Source: Pontederia crassipes
Taxonomy: Eukaryota > Streptophyta > Magnoliopsida > Commelinales > Pontederiaceae
Assembly (NCBI GenBank): GCA_030549335.1
Contig: CM060190.1
Location: 69,578,118-69,642,117 of the forward strand
Length of the DNA: 64,000 nucleotides
Direction of reading: 5' to 3'
Shown here piece after piece: positions 22,603 to 35,294 of this stretch; the first letter of the stretch is position 1; each line of letters opens with the position of its first letter. Under the pieces are notes generated by a model. It saw only the letters and a program-made list of their open reading frames with translations. It was not told the DNA's origin and made no database searches. The position numbers and the translations under genes are program-made.

Positions 22603-23649
22603 TACCTGGACCCTCCAATAGATGGAGTCGGAGTTGGTCCAAAGACATCACTATGCATCAGTTCGAGAATCTTCGTTGCTCTTGAACCTGTGTGTTGAAA
22701 ACTGACTCGGTTCTGTTTTCCATGGAGGCAATCTTCACAGAACCCGAAGCCCACAGAACAATTCGGAACTCCTTCTACCATCTGACTTGATGCTATAGTG
22801 GAGAGTCCTTTTTCACTGATATGACCTAATCTTCGATGCCACAACATATATTTGCTGTCTTCATCTTCTTTGGCCTCTTCAGAAATAAATTCGCAGCACA
22901 CAGATATTGTCTCTCCGAGCAACTTGTACAACGTGCCATAGCGAACCCCTCGTGCAATTACAATCAACCCTCTGATCATCTTGCACGAATCCTTGTCGCA
23001 ACTGAATATAACACCCGAGTCAGCCATTGTACCAACAGATAATAAACGCATACTCATAAGTGGTATATGCATCACATCTGGTAGAGTCTTCACCGTGCCA
23101 TCATTCATTCTCAACTTCACCCTGTCACGTCTAATAATCTGAACCGCAGTGTCATCTCCGAGCATGACATCCCCATTATTATACTCCTCATATTCACAGA
23201 ACCAGTGTTTATGAGGCGTCATGTGGCACGAAGCACAAGTGTCGATAAGCCAGACATCTTTATCTGACTGTTCCGTACACGCAGAAGCCAGATACATATC
23301 CCCTACCTCAGCCTCTTTTTTGTCCGAGGTTACCTCAGTTTCTTTCTTATGAACCGGCTTGTTTTTGCAATCTCGTTTCAGATGGCCCCTCTTGACATCT
23401 CCAACATTGCACCTTCTTATCTTTACTCTTCGAACGCCCACGAGATTTGGATCTCCCTCTCTGATTTTGATTCCTTTCTGGTTGCCTTCCTCTGGCCGCC
23501 AGCGCCTCTTTACCAGAACTTGCTGATCCCTTTCTCCGTATTTCCTCTGATAACAAGGCAGCACATACACTTTCATACGAAAGTTCTTTATCCCCGCCAC
23601 CAATCACAACAATCAGATTGTCCCATGAATCCGGCAGCGAACAGAGCAA
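22602..23649 (-). pseudogene. copia gag C-terminus, protease and pre-integrase domain
   Basis: In order on the minus strand: a zinc-knuckle region in shifted frames (CWRCQ near 23400), the protease-type motif WLIDTCASCHMTP where the catalytic DSGAS-like signature has become DTCAS, then the GAG-pre-integrase signature LWHRRLGHISEKGL and the HHCC zinc site ending FCEDCLHGKQ. A frame break separates it from the rest of integrase near 22600. Confidence 0.85.
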
Positions 23650-24115
23650 TGTTATTGCCTTATCATCATCTTGAAACTTAACACCGATTGATACAAGTTA
23701 ACTTATCACCGTGTTAAAGTTATAAAGATGAGTAGAAAATGAGTCACCCTCCTGCATCCGAAGATTGTACAATTTCTTCCTCAGAAATAACTTGTTAACC
23801 AACGACTTACTTTGATATAGGGATTCCAACTTCCTCCACAGATCTCTGGCAGTAGAACCGCCCATCACATTCGTAAGAATTGAATCCGCGAGACACAGCC
23901 GAATCAAACCCTTCGCCTTTCTATCAATCCGATCCCATTCTTCGATCGCCTTTGGATCTGCCTGACTGGAGGAAGCCTCGTCTGCGACTTTCGCCGCCTC
24001 CATGCCTGGTCTCTCCTTCTCGATTGCCGTCCAAAGATCTCGATCACAAAGGAGATCCTCCATCTTCATCTTCCAGAGATCAAATCGTGTTCCATCAAAT
24101 TTTTTCTATCTCGAT
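23645..24115 (-). pseudogene. copia gag (capsid-like) region
   Basis: The minus strand encodes FDLWKMKMEDLL, then LWRKLESLYQSKSLVNKLFL and LYNLRMQEGDS, the capsid motifs of copia gag. The usual start is lost by a frameshift in an A-run near 24103, and a stop/frame change occurs near 23698, so the gag frame is broken. Confidence 0.85.
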
Positions 24116-24166
24116 TCGCGACTCTCCTGACATCTCGAATAAACCCTAATTTCTTGAACAACCTGT

Positions 24167-24178
24167 GCTCTGATACCA
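24167..24178 (-). other. Primer binding site of the copia element
   Basis: On the minus strand this reads TGGTATCAGAGC, the perfect tRNA-iMet primer binding site, two bases from the 5' LTR. Confidence 0.9.
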
Positions 24179-24180
24179 AT

Positions 24181-24511
24181 TGATTGGAAAATTCGAGAAC
24201 AGGGAGAGAAGATCGCAGAGAGATTGCAAGAAAAATAGAGGAGACACACGAATTTACCCAAGTTCACCCTTGAGATTAGGGCTACGTCCTGCAAAGAAGT
24301 TCCACTATATCGTTTAGGTTTTCAGCCGCCGCACAAATTACATCTGAAAATAAGCTATAAATAGCCTCTCCAAGCGGGACCGCCGTCGGGGGGCGGGGCC
24401 CCCCGAACCCCCCTTTCATTCGAATTGGGTAATACTCAGATTCTCCTAAGCTCACGTGGGTGAACCCGGTGTGAGAAACAAGGGGCCCTGAAGTATTCAC
24501 TAACTCTAACA
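24181..24511 (-). repeat. 5' LTR of the copia element
   Basis: 331 bp, aligned end to end with the 3' LTR with about 15 substitutions and a small C-run length change. It is followed in element orientation by the primer binding site. Confidence 0.9.
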
Positions 24512-24904
24512 GTGAGTGCTTTCAGGAATGAAATAAAGTATCCAGGGTCAAATTTTAAATAATTGACAACTATATTGCAGAAAATTTTAAAAACATAAAC
24601 AGATTTTATACAAGACGAAGGAGAGATGGTTTCTTAAATTGAAGAAATGGCAAACTTGTAGAAGCAGCCGATCCACAGAAAGATTCACAACATCTGAAAC
24701 AGGAGATAACACAACAGAATACTAGTTCCAGTCTTTTTTAATCTTCGCAACAGGCGACTTACTATTACATAGGGGGAAACCTCTAAAACTAACGTTGTTG
24801 TGTAATTAAAACAGCATTGAATATAATTTACATTTTCCAAGCACCAAACATATCATTATTGTCCTTATTCGCGGCAAAATTCACAACGATAGAGATACAT
24901 TTCA

Positions 24905-25290
24905 GTTCCTGTCAGCACGAGCCAGTGGTTTGCTTGTCCAATCTCCATGCGCATGAAAAGATAAGGTGAAGGGCTTCCTTCCAGAACACTGAGCATGTTC
25001 TCCTTGACCGTACGTTACATGGATCGATCGGCTGATCCAGTTGCAACAAAGTTTTCATCAGCACTGACGCACGACGGGCCCCTGAAAGTCCCACAGATTT
25101 CCAATGTCGTTAGATAAAAAAGATTCTCCAAGTTGTCCATTCCACTGGTCGGTATCAAGTGTACGGTCAGAGATACAGAAATAGATGTAAGCCCACATCT
25201 GAATGTTACCGTCGGCATGACCTGAGAAAGAGGTAAGCCCATTGTCAGGGTGTCTGTACAGTCTCCTTTCATGAGATCCCGGATTTTCAT
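24905..25290 (-). pseudogene. ATG16 WD40-domain remnant, copy A
   Basis: Minus-strand reading in mixed frames shows DLMKGDCTDTL, SGHADGNIQMW, then TSGMDNLENLF, LEICGTFR, SCVSADENFVATGSADRS and near the end PLARADRN. This order matches the C-terminal WD40 propeller of plant ATG16, the autophagy protein that with ATG5-ATG12 directs ATG8 lipidation. Several WD repeats are missing, and frameshifts and stops separate the pieces, so it is not functional. More 5' exons of the same gene are at 25672, 26709 and 43898 on the same strand. Confidence 0.7.
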
Positions 25291-25671
25291 TGTGCTAGCA
25301 GGCTAGCAGCAACGACTGATTTGTTGTCCTGTGTAAGCAAGATCAAGTACTGAACCCAGATCACAACCATGAAGAGAAGAGCTTAGAGTTGCACTTAAAC
25401 ATTAAGCAAAGAGTAAGTTCAGAATTATTGAAAGTATTCTTTGCTCAAAATGAGGGAGTTTTTTCTTTGATGTGAATTCTCATTTTGAAATGCTATGCAG
25501 AAGTAGAAACAGTGGCACCAGAAGTAATATTATTTCCATAAAATAAAGAACCAGAAATAGGTTCCGGAAAGCCATCAATATCTACCGGAGGAACATCGAT
25601 GAAAGAAATAATACAGAACATCAAGACAGATGGAATGGCTGATTCCATAGAAGCAACATATCCTCCTCAAC

Positions 25672-25743
25672 CTGCTGTCTTGCAAGTCGTTCAAAACTGG
25701 ATACTTTCAATTGTTTCATCATTTCTTCACACATTGCATTAGC
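25672..25743 (-). pseudogene. ATG16 exon remnant (coiled-coil end), copy A
   Basis: Bounded by CAG acceptor and a GT donor, 24 codons, containing ANAMCEEMMKQLKV and ARQQ, matching the end of the ATG16 coiled-coil before the WD40 region. Joined in phase to the exon at 26709-26765 it continues DQ-ANAM as expected. A shifted frame downstream shows ESAIPS, another ATG16-like word. Confidence 0.65.
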
Positions 25744-26068
25744 CTGTAAACATGACAATGAATCTAGAATGAAACTAAAAGTGCACCCATTACAATAACA
25801 CACTGCAGACATGATAACATGTGTACATTGGAAAATGATTTTGAGCATGTACATTGGAAAATGATGAGGGGCAAAGCCAACTATTGTCAACGAAAAGTGG
25901 TAAGAAAGATGGAAAAGACAAGAAATATAAAACTTCATCTTAAAGCACATCTGTTGATATTTGATCACCATTAACATTTTTGTTTGTTTTTCTTTGTTTG
26001 ACTCATGATGATGACCTTACATAATGCTTATATAATATGATTATGAGTACCATTCACATTCAAAGTCA

Positions 26069-26167
26069 ACAACAACAACAAAGCCTTATCCCACTAAATG
26101 AGGTCGGCTACATGGATCATACGACGTCATTCCGCTCTATTAGTATTCGTTGATCCATGTTCATAAG
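26069..26167 (-). mobile_element. LINE-derived short insertion, copy 2
   Basis: The 99-bp body is flanked by a 17-bp duplication ATTCACATTCAAAGTCA at 26052-26068 and 26168-26184. In minus orientation: LINE 5' segment to ATCAACGAAT, then ACTAATAGAGCGGAATG and the LINE 3' end with (TTG)n. Its junction keeps 14 bp more of the 3' segment than copies 1 and 3. The duplicated block shows the unoccupied site near 32866-32884. Confidence 0.88.
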
Positions 26168-26708
26168 ATTCACATTCAAAGTCAAAACTCATAAAACAGA
26201 TAAGCAAATATAACAATATAGAAGTTTTATAAAGATCAAAATCAAGCAAGCAGTATAACTACAAGATATGACATATATATAAAATAAATGTACAAACAAG
26301 CACCTTGCAGGCATAGGCAAGACTATATTAAGTCCCACCAAACAGGCTCTATATTTTAGACTTGGAATGTAGTACAAAATGGAAAGAAATGAAAGTTCTT
26401 AAGAAGCACTTTCTTCTTTACTAATGGAAGTGTAAATGAAGCATCATTTAACAAAACAAAACTTCTTACTAACGAAACCAATATGACACAAAGCAATGCA
26501 ACACAGAGTATAACAGCTCAATAACTGTAGTCTATATAGCCTAGGCAGCATTTAACATTCATTCTGCATCTCAACTACAAGAAGACTACCTTAAAAAAAG
26601 GAGAACAAGAAGGCTAAGAGTTTATAATGACAAGTAAATAGGGCATACAAAATTTGCAAAACAGAAGATACTGTGATATACATTTTCTTCTAGACAGGAC
26701 GAAAATAC

Positions 26709-26765
26709 CTGGTCGAACTTTTCTGCATCCGTCATCTTGTCTAACATCAAGCGATCAGTTAATTC
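26709..26765 (-). pseudogene. ATG16 exon remnant (coiled-coil)
   Basis: 19 codons, ELTDRLMLDKMTDAEKFDQ, between an AG acceptor and a GTATTT donor. It corresponds to the DRWMLQKMQDAERLNEAN-like stretch of plant ATG16. It is open in itself; the gene is broken elsewhere. The next 5' exon lies beyond the copia/CACTA cluster at 43898. Confidence 0.65.
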
Positions 26766-26877
26766 CTATTTATTGACCTCAGCTATGGTTTTTGTCTAGT
26801 TATTATCCTTTTCGTCTATTGACTTACCTAAAGGTTATACTTTGGGTCAAATAGCAGTTTTACATCCAATGTGCATA

Positions 26878-27323
26878 CATTTTATCATATCCAATATTGA
26901 GTTTAATATGAAAGTAAATTATATAATTAATAATTGTCAAAATAAATTAAGACCTAAATAAAAATGATCAATATATATTTATTGGGCATAGTAACTAATA
27001 TGTTATGAAATGAAATATAATGTGCAGAGACCAAAGGGTGCATTGAATTTCTATGATAGGTAGAAATTCAAATCACATGAAAGGGTGCTTGTTATAAATA
27101 TATGGTCATGATCGCGAAAACACACTTTAAAAAAGAATTATTGAAAGGTTGCCTTCTTTTGCTTTCCCATCTTGAAAGAGAAGAAAAATTCTTGGTATTA
27201 TTTTGAAAGACCATTCCGTCAAGTTTTTCTTCATCGATCATTAGCGAGTTATTGTATTTATGCATTTAAGTTTCTTAATGATTTGACATGATTCGATCAA
27301 GTCTTGTAATTCTAGTTTCATCA
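26878..27323 (+). repeat. 5' LTR of an older copia-type element (family II)
   Basis: Aligns with the LTR at 43372-43832 over its whole length, from ATCATATCCAATATTG to TTCTAGTTTCATCA, with many differences. The outer end is altered (no clean TG). It is followed by TTGGTATTAGAG, a degenerate iMet primer binding site at 27325-27336. Confidence 0.75.
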
Positions 27324-28735
27324 ATTGGTATTAGAGTACCGACATGTTAGATCATTAGGAAAATACAATTTAAAGTTAAAGCATGTGTCCACATGGTTTT
27401 TGATCATTTACGATTTTTTTATGCTCCGCATGTTCATGCAAGAAAGAACTCTCGCATAACGCAAATAGTTTATGGAATAATTGATTTTTAATTAAATCAA
27501 TCATGTTGGACGTGGACTGCTTATTGCATCTTTAAGTGTACATGCTATTTTCATTTACTCACTTGGTGCATCTTCTGGCATGTTTTGTTTTGCACTGTGC
27601 AAATTTTATGGATTTTCTATTTACGTTGTCCTCTAGAGCATGCATTATGACATCTTATATGAATCTGTATCTCTCCAAGTATTGTTAACATTTTTCCTAG
27701 TGGTTCGGACATCAACATGCATTATATTGAGTGTACAAGTTATTTATTTTGTGTCTACAGAATATTAAGATGTATTTTTTTCTGCATGCATGGCACCTTT
27801 TAGTGACATTTTTTACATATGTATGCGTGGCACCTATTCGTGACACCTCTTTGAAAATGAATCTTTTCAAATAAGAAAAGTGAATCGTATATTTTTTTAT
27901 TGGGTTGTCTTGCACACCATTTCTGTGCATGAATTCACACACATCTTGCATAAATATTTTTTTTATTATTTATCTCGTGTTGCAAAATATATAGTAGTGC
28001 ATGTTTCTTATGCAATAATGATTATTTTGCTTTTCTGTATACCTGCATGGAGTATGGACTTATTTCATTTACTGCAAATAATAATAGTAATAATTGTCCG
28101 TGCATGGTATAATTATGGAGGCAATTTCATATTGGATTGCTCTATTCTTTTATATTATCATTATTAAGATTGATAAATCAGAAAATAAATATGGGTGTGG
28201 TATATATTTTGAAGTAAATTAATATTGCACAATATGTTACTAAAGTAGCATCTTTTGTGTAGTTTAATTTATTTTAAAATATAAATAGTGTTCTATGTAC
28301 TACTAGTCAAATATTAAATGGTCCAAAGGAAACTTAATATTTAAAAATGTAACATATAGAATTGTGATAATATTTGTGATAATTATTTGGTACTTCATGG
28401 GAGTAATAAATTGGCTCAAAAGAAAATTTATTATTTGACATGTTATTTTATTATCATTTTTTTATTATTATCATGATTAAGATATCACTTGCAAGTTAAT
28501 ATTTCTGTCCAAAAATTAAATATTAATATTGTATCGATATCTTATGATGGGGTTTGCCCATATTTATATTTTGCTATTGTTTAATATGATACTTATGTTT
28601 TATTTTGTTCTCTGTTCTGTTTCTTCATTTCTCACTAATATCAATGCGAGCATCAACTCCATTTCAATGTTAAATGACACAAATTTAAAGCATGGCGCGA
28701 GAATATTAATATTATTTTCGGAGTCATGGATTTGA
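27324..28735 (+). other. Leader of copia family II, first copy
   Basis: Non-coding AT-rich leader between the primer binding site and gag. From 27698 it is paralleled by 34174-35294 at clearly lower identity than the MsrA/ATG16 block shows. Confidence 0.7.
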
Positions 28736-30966
28736 ACTATGCTTTGAGGATCACAAAACCCATAGAAATTACTGATGTGAGTACTCTTGATGAAAGGATG
28801 GAGATGGAAAAGTGGGAGCGATCCAATCGCATAAGTCTAATAATAATTAAACGTACCATTTCAGAAAAATTCAGGGGCACTATGCCAGAAGATGTGAACA
28901 CAATCAAAGATTTTCTTGAGGCCCTTGAGAAAAAATTTGCTAAGAATGAAAAACCAGAAACTAGTACACTCTTAGCAAATCTAATCTCAATGAAGTCAGG
29001 GCAAAGGAAATATTAGGAAGTACATCATGGAGATGTCTCATATTGCTTCAAAATTAAAAATACTCAAGTTAGATTTATCTGAAAACTTGCTTGTGCATCT
29101 AATTCTTTTGTCCTTTCCTGTACAATTTGGTCAGTTTAAGGTGAGCTATAATTGCCAAAAGGACACTTGGTCCTTAAATGAGCTCATCTCACACTGTGGT
29201 CAGGCGGAGAAAAGATTGAAGCAAGAAAAGACAGAAAGTGCTCACTTGGCTACCACTTCTAAAGAAAAGAAAAAGGGACTCAAAAGGAAAGTTCAGAAAG
29301 ATACTGTAGGTGGAGCACCACAAAAGAAGCAATATAAAGAACAAAATAAGAATGGATGCTTCTTCTTGGTGCAACATGCCATCAAAAGAAGAAATGTACC
29401 AATTATCATGCTTGGCATGCAAAGAAAGGCATGTTTCCTAATTTGGTTTGTTCTGATGTTAATTTAGCTTCAGTACCTAGACACACATGATGGTTAGATT
29501 TCGGTGCAACAACTCATATAAGTGTGTCTATGCAGGATTGTCTGAATTACCGAAAGTCAAATGATGATGAAAGATACATCTATGTTGGTGATGGCAAGAA
29601 TGTTGTAGTTGAAGCAGTTGAAAAGTTTAGATTATTGTTAGTTTGAAATATATTTGGATTTACATGAAACTTTTGTTGTACCGTCTTTTCGACGAAATTT
29701 AATTTCTATTTTTGTATTGGACAAATTTGGTTATCCTTGTTCATTTGAAAATGGAAACTTCAATTTGTTTCATGATTCAAAATTAGTTAGTTATGATTCT
29801 TTATCTTATTGTGATAATCCTTAGTTACTTGATTCTATTGCTTCATATCATGAAACTCTGCATACTACTCGAGGTATTAAGAGAAAGTTAACCAATGAGA
29901 ATTTAGCTATGCTATGGCACAAGAGATTGTGTCACATCTTTAAAAGGAGAATATAAATATTTGTGTCAAATGAAATCCTCAACTCCTTAGATTTTTCAGC
30001 ATTCAACATATGTATTGATTGTATCAAAAGGAAACAAACCAATAAAAAGGGATTATGAGCCAACAAGACTACAGATCTTTTGGAACTTATATATATATAG
30101 ATATTTGTGGATCATTTTCTTCGGCTGCATGGAATGATCAACGATATTTTATAAGTTTATGATTATTCTAGATATGACTATCTATATCTCATTCATGAAA
30201 AGTCATAGTCATCGGACGTGTTCAAAAATTTTAAAGCTAAAGTTGAGAATCAACTTGGCAAAAGGATTAAAGTTGTTAGATCAAATCGTGGTGGTGAATA
30301 CTATGGTCGATATGATGGTTCAGGAAAACAACATCCAGGATATTTTGTTAAATTTCTAGAGGAACATGTTATCGTCTCACAATATATCATGTCAGGTTTA
30401 CCTAGCATGAACAGTATAGCTGAAAGACGAAATATAACACTTAAAGATATGATGAGAAGCATGATTTGTCATTCTACCTTACCAGAATCACTCTAGGAAG
30501 AAGCACTTAAGACTGCAACATATATTTTTAACAGAATTCTAACAAAAGCAACAACAAAAAATTCATATGAAATTTGGACTAGTAAAAAGCCTAATATAAA
30601 TCATTTTCATATATGAAAATGTCCTGAGGCTAGGCCTTATAGACCAAATGAAAGAAAATTGGATTCTAAAACAATCAGTTCTTATTTTGTTGGATATTTC
30701 GAAAGCTTCAATGGGTATAAGTTTTATGATCCCACAAACAAATTAATTTTCGAGACAGATAATGCTCAATTCTTTAAGGATGTTGAGTTTGATGGAGGAG
30801 ATAATATTAAAACATTATCTCTAAGAAGGAATCAATTGAGATCCCTATTGACATTACTCAAAAATTTATTTTTAATAATAAGAATGTCACTATTCAAGAT
30901 AATTTTGCACAATCTTCTATATTGAATGTTATTCCAGAGGAACAAACTTTACAATCTCAAGAACAA
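28726..30966 (+). pseudogene. copia family II gag-pol, first copy, 3'-truncated
   Basis: It starts with gag (about 28736-29015: MEKWERSNRISLIIIKRTI, FLEALEKKF) and continues in shifting frames. Next come a lysine-rich nucleocapsid (about 29200-29350), a protease-like WLDFGATTHIS (about 29490), LWHKRLCH (about 29910), integrase core words (about 30200-30500) and the region before RT. At 30966 the element ends abruptly at the MsrA-intron sequence of duplicated block copy B. Stops and indels throughout. The second copy (35295-) shows what is missing. Confidence 0.8.
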
Positions 30967-30990
30967 TTAGTGTTCCTGTTTTATGTAAAG

Positions 30991-31227
30991 GGTAATGATG
31001 TTGGCACGCAATACCGCTCAGGGATCTATTACTACAATGAAGACCAAGCCAAACTAGCCAGGGAATCGATGGAAGCAAAACAGGAAGAGCTGGAGGCCAA
31101 GATTGTGACGGAGATACTGCCGGCAAAGAGATTTTACAGGGCGGAAGAGTATCACCAGCAGTATCTGGAGAAAGGTGGTCAGTCCGCACAGAAGGGTTGC
31201 AATGATCCAATTAGATGCTATGGTTGA
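30991..31227 (+). pseudogene. Orphan MsrA exon 2
   Basis: 79-codon exon identical in length to MsrA exon 2 at 19184-19420 with one synonymous difference noticed (CCG for CCT). No exon 1 precedes it; copia pol lies directly upstream. It keeps the short EKGG-QSA spacing seen in the parent gene. Confidence 0.88.
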
Positions 31228-31689
31228 TAAAAGCAATATGCATTCAACCGTGTTAAGGTGTTGCCCCCCGTGTTGGTGCTATGTTATTGCGAACCTGTAT
31301 GTGAACCGTGGGTCTATTTGTATTATCAAAAGTATGTGAACCTGTTGCATGTTCAGAAATAAAGCATACTACTACTTGTTGTTGGTTTTTTGTCTCTTCT
31401 AAGCTCTCTAAGTAGGGTTTTTTTTACTTTTTTTTTTTTGGTGTTCTAGGTTATTTATCTAGTTTGCAAATTGGGAGTTTAGATAAAACTGTTAAAGCAT
31501 TTCAGCCCTGAAAGTTGTTTTCTTTGTGCCGTTGGAGTCCTGCTGCAACTGGAAGGGTTCTGTGAGTGCGTTCAGGAATGAAATAAAGTATCCAGGATCA
31601 AATTTTAAATAATTGACAACTATATTGCAGAAAAATTTAAAAAAATAAACAGATTTACCAAACATATCATTATTGTCCTTATTCGCGGC

Positions 31690-32560
31690 AAAATTCACAA
31701 CGATAGAGATACATTTCAGTTCCTGTGAGCACGAGCCAGTGGTTTGCTTGTCCAATCTCCATGCGCATGAAAAGATAAGGTGAAGGGCTTCCTTCCAGAA
31801 CACTGAGCATGTTCTCCTTGACCATACGTTACATGGATCGATCGGCTGATCCAGCTGCAATAAAGTTTTCATCAGCACTGACGCACGACGGGCCCCTGAA
31901 AGTCCCACAGATTTCCAATGTCGTTAGATAAAAAAGATTCTCCAAGTTGTCCATTCCACTGGTCGGTATCAAGTGTACGGTCAGAGATACAGAAATAGAT
32001 GTAAGCCCACCTCTGAATGTTACCGTCGGCATGACCTGAGCAAGAGGTAAGCCCATTGTCAGGGTGTCTGTACAGTCTCCTTTCATGAGATCCCGGATTT
32101 TCATTGTGCTAGCAGGCTAGCAGCAACGACTGATTTGTTGTCCTGTGTAAGCAAGATCAAGTACTGAACCCAGATCACAACCATGAAGAGAAGAGCTTAG
32201 AGTTGCACTTAAACATTAAGCAAAGAGTAAGTTCAGAATTATTGAAAGTATTCTTTGCTAAAAATGAGGGAGTTTTTTCTTTGATGTGAATTCTCATTTT
32301 GAAATGCTATGCAGAAGTAGAAACAGTGGCACCAGAAGTAATATTATTTCCATAAAATAAAGAACCAGAAATAGGTTCCGGAAAGCCATCAATATCTACC
32401 GGAGGAACATCGATGAAAGAAATAATACAGAACATCAAGACAGATGGAATGGCTGATTCCATAGAAGCAACATATCCTCCTCAACCTGCTGTCTTGCAAG
32501 TCGTTCAAAACTGGATACTTTCAATTGTTTCATCATTTCTTCACACATTGCATTAGCCTG
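31690..32560 (-). pseudogene. ATG16 remnant, copy B
   Basis: Carries the WD40 remnant (about 31700-32104, with ENFIAAGSADRS) and the coiled-coil exon (about 32487-32558) of copy A, in the same order and strand. The exon at 26709 has no counterpart here because homology stops at 32931. Confidence 0.65.
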
Positions 32561-32937
32561 TAAACATGACAATAATCTAGAATGAAACTAAAAGTGCACA
32601 GATTACAATAACACACTGCAGACATGATAACATGTGTACATTGGAAAATGATTTTGAGCATGTACATTGGCAAATGATGAGGGGCAAAGCCAACTATTGT
32701 CAACGAAAAGTGGTAAGAAAGATGGAAAAGACAAGAAATATAAAACTTCATCTTAAAGCACATCTGTTGATATTGGATCACCATTAACATTTTTGTTTGT
32801 TTTTCTTTGTTTGACTCATGATGATGACCTTATATAATGCTTATATAATATGATTATGAGTACCATTCAAATTCAAAGCCAAAACTCATAAAACAGATAA
32901 GCAAATATAACAATATAGAAGTTTTATATATAGGTTC

Positions 32938-34173
32938 TGATTCATAGACTTCACTATAAGCAAAGATAAGTAAAGCAAAGATAAAGTCACGGGATTACTA
33001 TGTGCCATCCCATTGTACAGAACAAAGGTCACAGTATGGTATAGAGAGAGACAGATAGCTAGCTAAGGAGATAGCTAACCTACTAATCTTAAATGATCAC
33101 TGTTCCTGAGATTACAGGTCCTCTCCCACTCGTGTCTCGAAAAAAGGTGATGCATTGGTCACACTCCTTCCCCTCAAAAAATATAGTATTGAGCCAGAGG
33201 GACATGTAGCTAACTGAGGAGACGGTGAACCTACAGGTTCTTAAATGATCATTGTTCCTGGGGTGCAGGTTCTCTCCTAACTGCATTTCGAAATGGGTGA
33301 TGCATTGTCACACCCATTCCCATCACGGGCGTACTGGCTTTGTAGATTCAGAGAGGCATCTTTGGCATTCCAACCTAATAAAGTCGAGCTCACATAGAGC
33401 AACTAACTTTAAGAATATCATAGTAATGTAAAAGACGTAGTGCAACTCACAGCAATGCAAATGTAAAGTAAAGTATTGTACAGTATAGAATATGGTACAG
33501 TAATGCATGAAACATGGTATGGTAAAGATAATGTAGAGTAAAGACAAAGTATGATCATAGTAAAGAACAGAGTACATATATTGATATTGTTAAAGTATGA
33601 TGTATTGATCCGTTATAGTCAATGTATAGAAGTCAAAGTATAATATTGTTCATCATTGATATATTATTGCTATGATTATCAATGATCCTTATTTCATCGT
33701 CTATGTTGCTATTGTACTGAGCTTTTTGCTCATGGGTATTCGATTTTCCTGCATTGAGATTTTGCAGGTGAGAATATTAACTGACGAGGTGTTGGAGGGC
33801 ACAGAGTTTGGAGAATGCTGAACATGACTGATATTTTGCTTCAAGCTTTCATTGTTACATTCCTTTTAAGTTATTGTAGTTTATTCAGGGGCATCATGTT
33901 ATTCTGCTTGTTGAACTTCTCTTTCAAATGTTAAGCATGATGCAAATTGTGTTCTTTCCGCATTTTGCTATAAGCTACGTTAACTGCTTATCTTCTTGAT
34001 ATTTGACGTTTGAACTTTCACATTAAAGTCTTTGATTATATTTCTTATTATATTGATGTCATGTATGTCATTTTGTTGAATGATCATGGTCAATAGTGTA
34101 GTAAACAGTGTAGTGCTCTCAGGGTCAACCTAACTGTCTACGTGACATGAGAAATGATTTTGGGGGCGTTACA
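32938..34173 (-). repeat. Solo LTR, gypsy-like
   Basis: The 1236-bp segment begins TGATTCATAG and ends GGCGTTACA; in minus orientation it starts TGTAACGCCCCC, a common start of plant gypsy LTRs. Flanks share GTTC (32934-32937 and 34174-34177), a target duplication of four or five bases. The paired leader at 27698-27706 has GGTTCGGAC uninterrupted. An internal tandem duplication lies at about 33060-33320 (words TTAAATGATCA and TGTTCCTG). No internal retroelement genes are present. Confidence 0.7.

Positions 34174-35294
<1,121 letters not shown>

Larger units (their letters stand above)
19753..24511 (-). mobile_element. Ty1/copia LTR retrotransposon, Tork/Tnt1-like, degenerate but structurally complete
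   Basis: The two LTRs are each 331 bp (19753-20083 and 24181-24511) and in element orientation run from TGTTAGAG to CCAATCA. A 5-bp duplication GTGAG flanks the element (19748-19752 and 24512-24516). Gag, zinc knuckle, protease, integrase, RT and RNase H follow in copia order on the minus strand, interrupted by several frameshifts. The duplicated block at 31565 shows the uninterrupted GTGAG target site. By eye the LTRs differ at about 15 positions, mostly transitions, so the insertion is not very recent. Confidence 0.93.
24512..26230. repeat. Duplicated block, copy A, second part
   Basis: This continues the block after the copia insertion and matches 31565-32931. Copy B lacks about 240 bp present here (roughly 24604-24844). 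Copy A carries a 99-bp LINE-derived insertion at 26069 that copy B lacks. By eye the two copies differ at about 1-4 percent in different parts. Most of it is ATG16 pseudogene introns and exons. Confidence 0.85.
30967..32931. repeat. Duplicated block, copy B (MsrA exon 2 plus ATG16 fragments)
   Basis: Matches 19160-19752 joined to 24512-26230. It lacks the copia element, the LINE-derived insertion and about 240 bp of copy A. The left junction is GAACAA-TTAGTG inside copia family II pol; the right junction lies just before GTTC of a solo LTR. It therefore shows the empty sites for two insertions in copy A. Confidence 0.88.

Noticed and set aside
20674..23681. Plus-strand open frames across the copia element
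   Set aside because: They are antisense to clear integrase, RT and protease motifs on the minus strand and show no domain of their own.
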